The position numbers were made by a program, and so were the translations under genes. Shown in pieces: positions 1-10,200 of a stretch of DNA of 64,000 bases (the stretch's first letter is position 1; the number at the start of each line of letters is the position of its first letter). This DNA comes from a virus, in IMG/VR virus record IMGVR_UViG_3300025400_000011, positions 44,883 to 108,882 of that record; one strand, 5' to 3'. Below the pieces are notes generated by a model, which did not search any database, had not been told where the DNA came from, and worked only from the letters and a program-made list of their open reading frames with translations.

Positions 1-738
1 AACTTAATAGAAAAACCTATAAACACTTGGCGTCAAAAGATTAAGACGTGTAAGTTTAACTGTTGGGATTGTGATTACTGTACAAAAGTATGGAGAGCCA
101 AGGGTAATAAAAACAATAAGAAAGTTGAAAAGGTAGCTCAATTATTAATAGACACTGTTAATCAGCCAATAGGAGATACTGTAGAAGGTATTACTTCAGA
201 TAAGATGAAACAGTTGTTAAACGGTATTGGTAAAATATCGACAGGTTACCTCGAAGTGGGTGTGTTAAACGGTGGCACATTTTGCGCTACCATTAAAGAT
301 AATAATCTCAAGGCATATGCAGTCGATCATTGGCAAGAACAAACCAAATCTGCTAATGGTAAGGTAGATCTTGAATCCTCGAAAGAAAAATTTATTGAGA
401 ATGCTAAAAAGTATAAAGGTAATAACACTTTAAAGATATTCAATAGCCATTTTTTACAAGTCGAAAAATCTGATATTGGTAATATAGACTTTTTCTTTTA
501 TGATGCAGATCATAGCGAAGAAGCCAACTATCAAGCTATAATGTACTTTGCAGATAAGCTAGTAGATGAAGCTGTTCTTATATTTGACGATGCAAATTTT
601 GATGGGGTAGTTAGCGGTGCTAAACGCGGTATTGCTGATGCTGGTTTAGAAGTAATATACGATAAGATATTATTAAATGATTTAGAAGATCCTGATATGT
701 GGTGGAATGGTTTTTACCTGGCTATTGTAAAGAAATAA
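1..738 (+). CDS. Class I SAM methyltransferase (Methyltransf_24-like), 5'-truncated by window edge
   Basis: The reading frame is open from base 1, so the gene begins before the window; the ATG at 205 is probably internal. The visible part has two pieces. Residues about 17-32 of the fragment form a cysteine cluster (CKFNCWDCDYC) that looks metal-binding. From about residue 75 follows a small Rossmann-type methyltransferase: a glycine loop YLEVGVLNGG, an acidic strand end AYAVDHW, and the YDADHS and IFDDANFDG segments typical of Methyltransf_24 proteins. These families methylate sugars or other small molecules with S-adenosylmethionine. What the upstream part is cannot be seen; a radical SAM or glycosyltransferase-type neighbour domain is possible. 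The gene ends 14 bases before the next one. Confidence is good for the fold and low for the substrate. Confidence 0.75.
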   Translation, partial: NLIEKPINTWRQKIKTCKFNCWDCDYCTKVWRAKGNKNNKKVEKVAQLLIDTVNQPIGDTVEGITSDKMKQLLNGIGKISTGYLEVGVLNGGTFCATIKDNNLKAYAVDHWQEQTKSANGKVDLESSKEKFIENAKKYKGNNTLKIFNSHFLQVEKSDIGNIDFFFYDADHSEEANYQAIMYFADKLVDEAVLIFDDANFDGVVSGAKRGIADAGLEVIYDKILLNDLEDPDMWWNGFYLAIVKK

Positions 739-752
739 TATAAAATATAGCT

Positions 753-1820
753 ATGAGTGACTTTTTAGACCGTTTTTATCTCGGAGACGAAATCTATCTC
801 TTTGTACTCTTTACTATTATGGTAGTAGCGGGTATTGCCAAAGAGCATAACCTGTTTGGATGTACGTACGGATGGTTAAAATTTAAACTTAAAAGTAACA
901 AGTTAGTTATTGCTGTTATTAGTCTTATTAGCGGTATATTACCTCTAGAAGGTAGAAGTACAGTTAGTGCAGGTATATTAGATACAGCAACAGCTTCAAA
1001 GGAGAAAGATGTAAAAGCACGTCAAAAACTTGGACCTATCGACTTCCTTACCACCCATCACTATTATATGTGGTCTCCTATTGAGAAACCAGTAATACTA
1101 CCAATGGCTGCGTTTGGTATTACATATGCAGTATGGTTAAAAATGTTATGGCCGTTGATAGCTGTTAGTGCTGCATTTATTTTTTACTATTTATTCTTTG
1201 TTATTAAAGAAGACGAAATAGAGATTACACCTCAAGAAAATCTTGGCGCTGGTAATTTTATCAAAAACGTAATACCGTTTATTGCTGCTGTTCTTACGTA
1301 TATGCTACTTGGAGGAGAAGGCCCAGAGTTAGTGTTTCCTATCTTCGGTACTCTATTAGCTTATTATCTGTATATTACTAAGACTTATAGCTGGAAAAAG
1401 ATTAGTAGTTATGTTAATTGGACTACAATCACACTGATTGGTGTCATCTTCTTTACATCTGGTTATATGCAAGAGCATAGAGCTTGGATTGAACACGCTG
1501 TAAGAAACTGGGGCTTGGATCCACATACATTTAGTGGTATGTATATTATTAGTATGTTACTATTTGCTGCTAGCTTTAGTATGGGTAGTGACGGTAAGTT
1601 TGCTGCACTAACAGTATTAGCTACAACAGTATTCGGTAGACAGTATCTACTATGGTTTTTTGCATTAGATTATTGTGGTTATCTTTTAACTCCAATGCAC
1701 GAATGTGTTATGATTGGTAAACGTTACTTTGGTACCCCTCTATCCACATATTATAAAGCATTAGGTACCTGGGCATTTTTACTTTTATTAACTGCAGCTA
1801 TTTTTACTTTTATTAAATGA
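753..1820 (+). CDS. Multi-pass membrane protein, DUF401/ion-transporter-superfamily-like permease
   Basis: This 355-aa protein is very hydrophobic, with about nine or ten predicted membrane segments spread over its whole length. Two conserved-looking stretches resemble the DUF401 family of the ion-transporter superfamily: ILPLEGRSTVSAGILDTAT near residue 62 (the intramembrane PxxGRxxVSA-type loop) and LTPMHECVMIGKRYFGTP near residue 313 (the SPxHxCxxxTxxYF-type loop). Such proteins are thought to be secondary transporters of anions or small organic acids, but the substrate is unknown. It would act in the host inner membrane. The start is the ATG 14 bases after the previous stop; no Shine-Dalgarno site is seen. 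A full-length transporter-like protein is uncommon in phages. The family call rests on remembered motifs and needs a profile search. Confidence 0.6.
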   Translation: MSDFLDRFYLGDEIYLFVLFTIMVVAGIAKEHNLFGCTYGWLKFKLKSNKLVIAVISLISGILPLEGRSTVSAGILDTATASKEKDVKARQKLGPIDFLTTHHYYMWSPIEKPVILPMAAFGITYAVWLKMLWPLIAVSAAFIFYYLFFVIKEDEIEITPQENLGAGNFIKNVIPFIAAVLTYMLLGGEGPELVFPIFGTLLAYYLYITKTYSWKKISSYVNWTTITLIGVIFFTSGYMQEHRAWIEHAVRNWGLDPHTFSGMYIISMLLFAASFSMGSDGKFAALTVLATTVFGRQYLLWFFALDYCGYLLTPMHECVMIGKRYFGTPLSTYYKALGTWAFLLLLTAAIFTFIK

Positions 1821-1856
1821 AAAACTTATTAACAGCATTCTCACGGTTTTGAAGGT

Positions 1857-1905
1857 GGATTCGTCTTTACTTTTTAGCTTTGACAAATCCGTTTATTTTT
1901 TATTT
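1857..1905 (+). terminator. Possible intrinsic terminator after the permease gene
   Basis: GGATTCGTC and GACAAATCC can pair over nine positions with one mismatch around a 16-base loop, followed by the T-rich run GTTTATTTTTTATTTT. The loop is long, so this is only a candidate. The TTGACA at 1880-1885 inside it could instead be a -35 element, but no good -10 follows at normal spacing. Confidence 0.35.
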
Positions 1906-1935
1906 TAAAACTCATACAAACTGTAGTATTTTTTA

Positions 1936-1942
1936 CTAAATA
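1936..1942 (+). promoter_or_regulatory. Late-type promoter box CTAAATA
   Basis: CTAAATA lies 18 bases before the ATG of the first collagen-like fibre gene. It resembles the T4 late -10 box (TATAAATA), and the same box recurs before many structural genes in this window. Confidence 0.6.
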
Positions 1943-1960
1943 TTAACAACCAATACTACT

Positions 1961-2986
1961 ATGGCATATTTTAATCCAGCAAACGCTTACTCAGGTTATT
2001 CAGGCTACGGTGCACAAGGCTTCCAAGGAGCTCAGGGCGCTACAGGTGCTCAAGGTGCACAGGGTTTCCAAGGCCCACAAGGCGTTTCTGGTTACTCAGG
2101 CTTTACTGGCATAAGTGGTTATAGCGGTTTTACTGGTATTTCTGGTTACTCCGGCTTCAGCGGTGTTAAAGGTTCAACAGGTCTTTCTGGTACTTCAGGT
2201 TACTCAGGCTTTACTGGTATTTCAGGCTACTCTGGTTTCTCTGGCCCACAAGGCTTCCAAGGACCTCAAGGTTTTTCAGGTACATCTGGTTACTCAGGCT
2301 TTACTGGTATTTCAGGTTTTAGTGGTCCTGGCGCTAACCAAACATTAAACACAAACAGCACTGTAGTATTCCAAACACTTTCAGCATTTTCAATCAGTGC
2401 AGTTAACTTAATCACGTTAAACGAGTATTTTGCATCTGCATCAAACTTTACTACATATGGTAATACGTTATTAAGTGGTGCTACTACAGTACAAGGTAAC
2501 ATGACTGTAAACGGTGTAGTCTTAGCTTCAGGTAATCTAGGTGTTGGTACAGCTTCACCAAGTTCCACATTAACAGTTAACGGTACATTATCAGCTGCTG
2601 GTGCAGTTGCTGTATCCAATAACACATTTACGATTGATAAGACTGGTAACGTAGTAGCTTTAAGCTATAGTTCAACATCTACAAGACTACAAAAGACTAA
2701 CATCAGAGATTTAGAAGATGTTATTCCTGATGCTTTAGGCGTTACTCAAAACCTACACCCAGTTGTATACGATAGTTTAGTTGATGCATCAAGCAAAGAC
2801 AACATCGGTCTTATTGCTGAAGACGTGTATTCTTTATTACCAAATGTGGTTAACCAATACACTGATGCTAATGGTGACCAAACATTTGTTGGTATTGATT
2901 ACAGCCGTCTAACAGCTATTCTTATTGATAACATTAAAGTGTTATCAAACAAGATTCAAGAGCTTAGTGCAAAGCTGCCACAATAA
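1961..2986 (+). CDS. Collagen-like tail fibre/adhesin with S74 intramolecular chaperone
   Basis: This 341-aa structural protein has three parts. Residues 12-125 are collagen-like, first GAQG/GFQG-type and then GYSGFTGISG-type repeats. Residues about 126-240 look like a beta-rich shaft (NLGVGTASPSSTLTVNG is a common phage-fibre segment). The C-terminus from about residue 240 matches the peptidase S74 chaperone domain: STSTRLQKTNIRDLEDVI, then NIGLIAEDVYSLLPNVV, then a helical tail DYSRLTAILIDNIKVL. S74 domains help trimerise fibres and usually cleave themselves off at a Ser before the domain. The protein probably sits at the tail tip or on fibres and contacts the host surface. It starts a long run of structural genes and has a late-type box upstream. 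Confidence 0.85.
   Translation: MAYFNPANAYSGYSGYGAQGFQGAQGATGAQGAQGFQGPQGVSGYSGFTGISGYSGFTGISGYSGFSGVKGSTGLSGTSGYSGFTGISGYSGFSGPQGFQGPQGFSGTSGYSGFTGISGFSGPGANQTLNTNSTVVFQTLSAFSISAVNLITLNEYFASASNFTTYGNTLLSGATTVQGNMTVNGVVLASGNLGVGTASPSSTLTVNGTLSAAGAVAVSNNTFTIDKTGNVVALSYSSTSTRLQKTNIRDLEDVIPDALGVTQNLHPVVYDSLVDASSKDNIGLIAEDVYSLLPNVVNQYTDANGDQTFVGIDYSRLTAILIDNIKVLSNKIQELSAKLPQ
1994..2335 (+). repeat. Collagen-like G-x-x coding repeat
   Basis: Glycine occurs at every third residue for about 110 residues. The first part uses Gln and Ala (GAQ, GFQ, GPQ) and the second uses Ser (GYS, GFT, GIS, GFS). Synonymous codons vary from copy to copy, so the DNA repeat is imperfect. Confidence 0.85.
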
Positions 2987-2999
2987 CGTAAGTTAGAGT

Positions 3000-3233
3000 G
3001 TGGCTACACTTAAAACAAGCGTATTCAATCTTACCGAAACTCTAATAAACACTATTAGAGTGTATCGACAACAAGGAGCGGTGCTTGCTTCTGAGAGTAG
3101 GCAAGTTGCACGTATGGATTCTTGTTCAAACTGTGAAAAGCTATCTGAAAAAGGCATATGTAATGTATGTGCTTGTTATATGAACTTAAAGGTTCGTCTT
3201 GAAGCAGCTAAATGCCCACTTGGGAAATGGTAA
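3000..3233 (+). CDS. Small zinc-ribbon-like protein
   Basis: This is a 77-aa protein with a GTG start at 3000, just after the fibre gene. It has a cysteine pattern SCSNCEKL, then CNVCACYMNLK, then a terminal KCPLGKW, giving six cysteines arranged as two CxxC knuckles plus a CP end. This is the pattern of small phage and bacterial zinc-ribbon proteins (DUF6171-like, from memory). The N-terminal 35 residues look helical. Its function is unknown. Lying inside the fibre block, it may be expressed late, perhaps as an assembly factor. The start could be a later codon because no ribosome-binding site is seen. Confidence 0.7.
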   Translation: MATLKTSVFNLTETLINTIRVYRQQGAVLASESRQVARMDSCSNCEKLSEKGICNVCACYMNLKVRLEAAKCPLGKW

Positions 3234-3249
3234 AAACGTATTTCTGCTG

Positions 3250-3255
3250 TAAGTA
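3250..3255 (+). promoter_or_regulatory. Late-type promoter box variant TAAGTA
   Basis: TAAGTA ends six bases before the ATG at 3262, the same spacing as the TAAATA boxes elsewhere. TAAGTA is a one-base variant seen at several other starts in this window. Confidence 0.4.
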
Positions 3256-3261
3256 ATAATA

Positions 3262-4296
3262 ATGCCTGTTATTAATATACAGTCCCTTACAAGTCCTACT
3301 ACTTTAGCTGTAGGTACAGATGTAGGTAATCCGTATTCTTTCCAGCAATGGTTACAAAATAATAGCAATATTGATGTTAACTCTCAAGTTAGCCAATACA
3401 ACACGTATTTAAAGACTTGGTACAAGAACAGAGCCAACTCACCGGCTACTATGTCTTTATATGTAAAGAACCTTTACATTAACTTCATAAAACAGCTTGG
3501 ATTATCCACTCGTAATCCAGAAGAACAGGCATTTTTTAGTAGTATAGATTATAACAATGATTTGGATATACAAGGAGCAATAACTTATTATGCTCGTAAA
3601 CTAAAAGACGTATCTAGATATATAGCAGAACAACGTAATAACATAGTTTACTCCAAGATAAAAAATAACTTAATAGGTACTAGTGATTATCTGTCGAGCT
3701 TGTTTTATACCTATATCCTCAATGTTTTTACCATTAAACCAGATCCAAATAATGTGGTCATTACAAATGGTGATTTATTACAATACTTGCCTTCATTAAG
3801 TGCAATAGCGGATACTTTTAGTGTAGAAATAGAAGAGTTATACGACACTGCAAATTACTTAGATAGAGATCCAAGTGTAGATATTTCTCAGTACACCACC
3901 TTTGCTGCTAATACAAGTGCGCAGTTATATGAAACATCTTTTTACGATGTTCCTTCAGAATATATTCTTAACTTAATTATTCAGGCCCTACAATCAGCAA
4001 ATACGTTAAATCCTTGCTATGGTGTATCCGGCTTCGTAGGCACAACTATAAGTAATAATACAAATAACACTTCTACAATGAGTAATGTCTATGTTTATTC
4101 AGGCGACGGTCAAAGCACGTCCTACCCTCTTGCAGGTATCACAAACGGTGATGCCTCTTTATATAGAGTTACTCTTGATGGTTTAGTACAAACACCTGGT
4201 ACAGCTTATACCATAAGTGTTCAGAACGCAAATATACTTTTTAGTGGTATCCCGCCACTTGGTTCAGAAATAGTCATCGTAGCTCCAACCTCATAA
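3262..4296 (+). CDS. Structural protein, probable tail/fibre-attachment component
   Basis: A 344-aa protein. Residues 1-230 are largely helical with many Asn, Tyr and Ser residues and no family I recognise. Residues about 270-344 form a compact beta module (YVYSGDGQSTSYPL, then VTLDGLVQTPGTAYTI, then ILFSGIPPLGSEIVIV), a type that recurs in tail fibres and baseplate-attached proteins of marine T4-like phages. It stops one base before the ATG of the giant fibre gene, so the two are probably co-transcribed and may be assembled together. An adaptor between baseplate and fibre is a reasonable inference but is not shown. Confidence 0.7.
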   Translation: MPVINIQSLTSPTTLAVGTDVGNPYSFQQWLQNNSNIDVNSQVSQYNTYLKTWYKNRANSPATMSLYVKNLYINFIKQLGLSTRNPEEQAFFSSIDYNNDLDIQGAITYYARKLKDVSRYIAEQRNNIVYSKIKNNLIGTSDYLSSLFYTYILNVFTIKPDPNNVVITNGDLLQYLPSLSAIADTFSVEIEELYDTANYLDRDPSVDISQYTTFAANTSAQLYETSFYDVPSEYILNLIIQALQSANTLNPCYGVSGFVGTTISNNTNNTSTMSNVYVYSGDGQSTSYPLAGITNGDASLYRVTLDGLVQTPGTAYTISVQNANILFSGIPPLGSEIVIVAPTS

Positions 4297-4297
4297 C

Positions 4298-7200
4298 ATG
4301 TCGCTAACAACAGTAAACCAACTTAGTCTTATACCTGCAGCCGCTGGGGTTTCAGGCCGTTCTGGTTTTTCTGGCTTCTCTGGGTTTCCTGGAGCACAAG
4401 GAGCACCCGGTGGTGCTTCTGGTTATAGTGGTCAATCAGGTACTTCTGGTTTCTCTGGGTTTACCGGTTTCAGTGGTTTTAGCGGTCTAAACGGTACAGT
4501 AGCATATTCCGGTACTTCTGGTTTCTCTGGGTTTAGCGGTTTTAGCGGTTATTCAGGCGCTACCGGTTTTAGCGGTTTTTCTAGTTTTTCAGGCTTCTCT
4601 GGGTTTTCAAGTTTTAGTGGTTATTCTGGCTACACCGGTCAATCTGGTTTTAGTGGTATATCAGGCTTTAGCGGTATAAGTGGTTTTAGCGGTATATCTG
4701 GTTATAGTGGTATGAGCGGTTTTACAGGTATATCTGGTTTCAGTGGTGCTCCTGGTGCAGCTGCAGCTTCCGGTTATTCTGGTTTTAGCGGTTATAGCGG
4801 TATTTCCGGTTATAGTGGTTTTTCTAGCTTTTCCGGTTACAGCGGTTTTAGTAGCTTTAGTGGTTACTCGGGCTTTAGCAGTTTTTCAGGTTTTTCAGGT
4901 TACTCCGGTTTTAGCAGCTTTAGCGGGTTCTCTGGTTTTAGTAGCTTTAGTGGTTTTTCAGGTACATCAGGTTATTCTGGTCAATCTGGTTTCTCAGGCT
5001 TCACTGGTTTATCAGGCTATTCTGGTACGAGTGGTTTTAGCGGGAATTCAGGTACATCAGGTTATAGCGGGTATACCGGTTTACAAGGCTATTCTGGTTT
5101 AAGCGGTTATTCCGGACAATCAGGTTTTAGCGGCATTTCAGGATGGTCAGGAGATTCAGGTATTAGCGGTTATTCTGGCTTTAGCGGTCAATCTGGTGCT
5201 TTAGGCATTTCAGGTTTTTCTGGTTACAGTGGTCAATCAGGCTACTCTGGTACTTCTGGTTATGTAGGTATTTCTGGTTACAGTGGTTTTAGCGGACAAT
5301 CTGGTTGGTCTGGTTATTCTGGTATAAGTGGTACTAGTGGTTATTCTGGTCAATCAGGTTTTTCAGGCCCGTCTGGTTATTCCGGCTTTACAGGTATTTC
5401 TGGCTACTCTGGCTTTAGTGGTCAAGTAGGTACAACCGGTCAATCAGGTTATTCTGGTTTTAGTGGTCAATCAGGTTACAGTGGTCAATCTGGCTTCTCT
5501 GGTATTTCAGGCTTTAGTGGTTATACAGGTACATCTGGTACTTCTGGTTACTCCGGTATTAGCGGTTATTCAGGCTTTACTGGTATTTCAGGTACCTCAG
5601 GCTATTCCGGTTCAGTAGGTACATCCGGTACTTCAGGTTATTCCGGTACTTCTGGTTATTCAGGGCTTTCTGGTTACTCAGGTACAAGCGGCTATTCCGG
5701 TACTTCAGGCTATTCTGGTACAATAGGTACAAGCGGTTATTCTGGTATTAGTGGTTACTCAGGCTTTACTGGTATTTCAGGCTATTCCGGTTTTACAGGT
5801 ACTTCAGGCTTTACTGGTATATCTGGTTATAGTGGTATTTCAGGCTTTAGTGGCTTTACTGGTATTTCAGGTTATTCTGGACAATCAGGCTACTCCGGTA
5901 CTTCTGGTACGGTAGGTACTTCAGGTTACTCCGGTTATTCTGGCTTGTCTGGTGCTTCAGGTTATTCTGGTTTATCAGGCTTTAGCGGTATATCAGGTTA
6001 TACAGGTATTTCAGGTCATTCAGGCTTTAGTAGTTATTCTGGTTATAGCGGTCAATCAGGTTTTACAGGTATTTCTGGTTTCTCAGGTTGGTCAGGGCCA
6101 ACAGGCGGTTCGGTTTACGGTAGAACGTACTTCTTTAATGAAACTAATAGTGATCAAAACCCAGCAGTATTTGAACAACTAACCTTACAACCAGGTGGTA
6201 TTAGTATAGAAGACGATCAAGTCACTATTACATCTGCAGCAGGTATAAGTGCTATTGGTTGGTACTTAACACCCCCAGGTGAACCTGGTTTAGTATATAT
6301 TGAATCAGGTCTATGGGATATTGAGTTCTACCGTTACGTAACGGGTGGTAGTGCTGGGTTTATATTCAGTATATACACATTCTCGATGGCTACTAGTGCC
6401 ACGAGTACATTTATTTTAAGTGCTGATTCAGGACTTGTTTCTGATACAGTTTCGACATATCAAAAGATAGGCGCTGTTACAAGTAGTATCACCTCTCTAT
6501 CTTCTACAGATCGTATTTTACTACAAGTAGCTGCTTATACTAACAGTGTAACACCAGTAACTGCTGCTTACCAATATAATGGTAGTTCAGTGTACAGTGT
6601 AGTACGTACTCCTATTGGTCAAGGTGTTGCTGGTCAGTCTGGTTATTCTGGCTACAGCGGTTTAGGTTATTCAGGCTACAGTGGTCAATCAGGCTATAGT
6701 GGTTTTACAGGCTTTAGTGGCTTCACTGGTATTAGTGGTTTCACTGGTACTTCAGGTTATTCAGGCTTTACAGGTATTTCTGGTGCTTCAGGCTATTCTG
6801 GTACAGTAGGTATTAGCGGTACTTCAGGTTATTCCGGCTTCACTGGTATATCTGGTTACTCTGGTATCTCTGGTTTTTCAGGCTTTACTGGTATAAGCGG
6901 TACTTCAGGTTACTCTGGCATTTCAGGTTATTCTGGTATTTCTGGTTATAGTGGTTATTCTGGTGCTTCAGGTTATTCTGGTACATCTGGCTTCTCTGGT
7001 ATCTCAGGCTTTACTGGTATTAGCGGTTATTCAGGCTTTACAGGTATTTCAGGTTATAGTGGTACTTCAGGCTACTCAGGTACATCTGGTTACAGCGGTT
7101 ATTCCGGTCAATCTGGTTTCTCAGGTATATCAGGCTATAGTGGTACTTCAGGCTTTAGCGGTATATCTGGTTATAGCGGTTTTACAGGTCAATCTGGTAC

Positions 7201-10200
7201 TTCAGGTTATAGCGGCTTAAGCGGTTATAGCGGTACTTCAGGTTTCTCAGGCTTCACAGGTATAAGCGGTTATTCCGGTCAATCAGGCTTTAGTGGTTTC
7301 ACTGGTATATCTGGTTACTCTGGTACTTCAGGCTTTAGTGGTATATCAGGCTTCTCTGGTTACACCGGTATTTCAGGCTTCTCAGGTATTAGCGGTTGGT
7401 CAGGCTATTCTGGCTTTACGGGTTTATCAGGCTTTAGTGGTTACTCCGGTTTATCAGGCTTTACAGGTATTTCAGGTTACTCAGGCTTTAGTGGTCAAAT
7501 AGGCTACTCTGGTCAATCAGGCTTTAGTGGTTTTACTGGTGTAAGCGGGTTCAGTGGTACATCTGGTATTTCTGGTTATTCTGGCTTTACAGGCATTTCC
7601 GGCTTTAGCGGTATTTCAGGCTTTAGCGGTATAAGCGGTTTTAGCGGTATTTCTGGTTACTCTGGTTTATCAGGGTTCTCAGGTTACACAGGTATAAGTG
7701 GTTTCTCAGGCTTTACAGGCGCTTCTGGTTTCTCTGGTATATCAGGCTGGTCTGGCTATAGCGGCTTTAGCGGTTTTTCAGGCTTTAGTAGCTACTCCGG
7801 ATTTAGCGGCTTTAGTGGTTTCTCAAGCTATTCCGGTTTCTCAGGGTTTAGCGGTTTTTCAAGCTTCTCTGGTTTCTCTGGTTTTAGTAGCTTCTCTGGT
7901 TTCTCAGGCTTCAGTAGTTATTCCGGTTATACAGGTGTTTCTGGTTACTCTGGTTATTCTGGTTTTACTGGCTTCTCAGGCTTTACTGGTTGGTCTGGTT
8001 TTAGCGGTTATCAAGGCTACTCTGGTTTTAGTGGCTTCTCTGGTTTTAGTGGAGCAGGTATAACAAGTACTGCTACTACAAGTTATATACCTAAGATGTC
8101 AAGCTCGACATCTGTAGCTAATAGTTTAGTATATGACAACGGTACTAATGTAGGTATCAATACTACTAGCCCAGCACATACATTACATGTCCAGGGGGAT
8201 ATATATTCTTCTGGTGCTATTATCGGTAGTATCAACAATACACTTAAAACAACTAATGTCGGTGCTACTAGTTCAATATATGTAAGATCAGACGGTAGCA
8301 CAGGCGCATTTAATGATTCTAATACTGCTTTCTATGTAGATAATATCGGTAACTTATCTATTTTCAATCAGCTTTACTATAACTCTTCTACACAAAAGTT
8401 CGTCATTGCTGGTACATTGCAAGCAGCTTCAATAGGTGCAACAAGTGCAATATATATTGCTGCAACAGGTGTTACACCTTCATTTAGTGCATGCAATACA
8501 CCTTTCTATGCTGATAATACTGGTAACTTCTCGTTAGGTAATAAGTTTGCTTGGAACAGTAAGACAAACGTTTTAAATGTTGGTGGTACAATAAATGCTG
8601 CTAATATAGGTGCAACAAGTGCTATATACATTGCTGGTGCAACAGTAACACCTTCATTTAGTGCTTCTAATACACCTTTTTGGGTAGATAGTTCTGGTAG
8701 ATTATCTCTAGGTAGCAAACTTACCTGGGACGGTAATGGTACGTTAAATGTAGGTGGTACTATTAAGACTACAACAGCAGACGCTACAAGTGCAATATAT
8801 GTAAGAGCAGATGGTGGTGTTGGTGCATTTAACGACTCTAATACAGCTTTCTGGGTAGATAATACTGGTAACTTATCTATTTTTAATAAACTTTATTACA
8901 ATGCTTCTACTCAAAAGTTCTGGATCGGTGGGACATTGCAGGCTTCTACAGTAGGTTCTACTAGTGCAATATATGTACGTACAGATGGTAGTGCTGGTGC
9001 ATATAACAACTCAAGCACACCATTCTATGTAGATAATACAGGTCAATTTTCTCTTGGTAATAATGTAACTTGGAGCGGTGGTGCATTAACAGTAAATGGT
9101 ACTGTTACTACTGGTGCATTAACAGCTACAGGTGGTAAAATATCAAACTGGAATATTAATACCAATAGTTTTACATCAACTAATGGTGATATAACTCTTA
9201 ATAGTAGTTCTACCCCTTATATAGGCGTTAATACAACCACATTTGGTAGTGCTGGTATATTCTTAGGTAAGAGTGGTACTAACTACGTATTCTATGCAGG
9301 TAACGGTAGTAATCAAGCTTTAAAATGGGACGGTAGCGCATTAACAGTATCCGGTACTATTGGTGCAACTGCTGGTAATATAGGTGGTTGGGGTATAGGT
9401 AGTACATCTCTTACATCAACTAATATAACTATTGATAGTTCTGCCGGGTCAATAACAAGTACAGATGGTGCTGGTAGTTATGTATATCTTACTTCAAACT
9501 TTGTAAGCGGTTATGGTGGTGCTGTAACTAATAGCGCATCTTACAAGTTATATGCTTTAGGTAATGGTGCATATTTAAATATTTCAAATGCCTCTTTTAG
9601 TGTTGGTGGTGGGGTAGCTAGTAGCTCATTAGCTACGTGGTCGGTTACAGGTGGTGGTGGTACAGTTTCAATGACCCCCGGCAGATTAGATGCAAGTTCT
9701 GCAGTTTCTGGTTTTAGTGGTACTTTCACTCGTCTAGTAGTTGGTAATAACGGTTTTGATGTTACAGGTGGTGGTACAATATCTGGAGATGTAGGACTAG
9801 GTACAGGTGCCAAGATATACCTACATGCAGCTTCAGGTTGGGTAGGAGTTTCAGGCGGTATTGCATTCGGAGATGGTACTACAATGAACACTGCTGGTGG
9901 TTCTACTGGACCACAAGGTGCTTCTGGTACTTCAGGGTGGTCTGGTTTTAGCGGTATAAATGGCTCTAACGGTGCTTCTGGTACTTCAGGGTGGTCTGGT
10001 TTCTCTGGACAAAAAGGTGCAACAGGACCGCAAGGATTAAGAGGCCCAACAGGACCACAAGGGCAAAGAGGTCCTACAGGTTCTCAAGGCTTTAGCGGTA
10101 TTTCAGGTTGGTCTGGCGCAAAAGGTGCTCAAGGTTCACCTGGTTCAACTTCTTATAACCAATCTCTCAACACATACAACTCTGTAACATTTGCAGGTCT

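Noticed and set aside
2290-2625. Minus-strand frame opposite the first fibre gene
   Set aside because: It lies wholly inside a convincing S74 fibre gene and has no promoter or domain of its own. The same applies to the antisense frames near 8083, 9541, 29984 and 59973.
4346-8058. Short tandem repeats that might suggest a CRISPR array
   Set aside because: There are no unique spacers of constant length. The periodicity is coding, with glycine at every third residue.
4743-8063. Long alternative frames rich in Val, Leu, Gln and Ala within the collagen-like tracts
   Set aside because: They are out-of-frame readings of the 9/18-base repeat, which keeps other frames free of stops. Their composition is a direct shift of the G-x-S codons.
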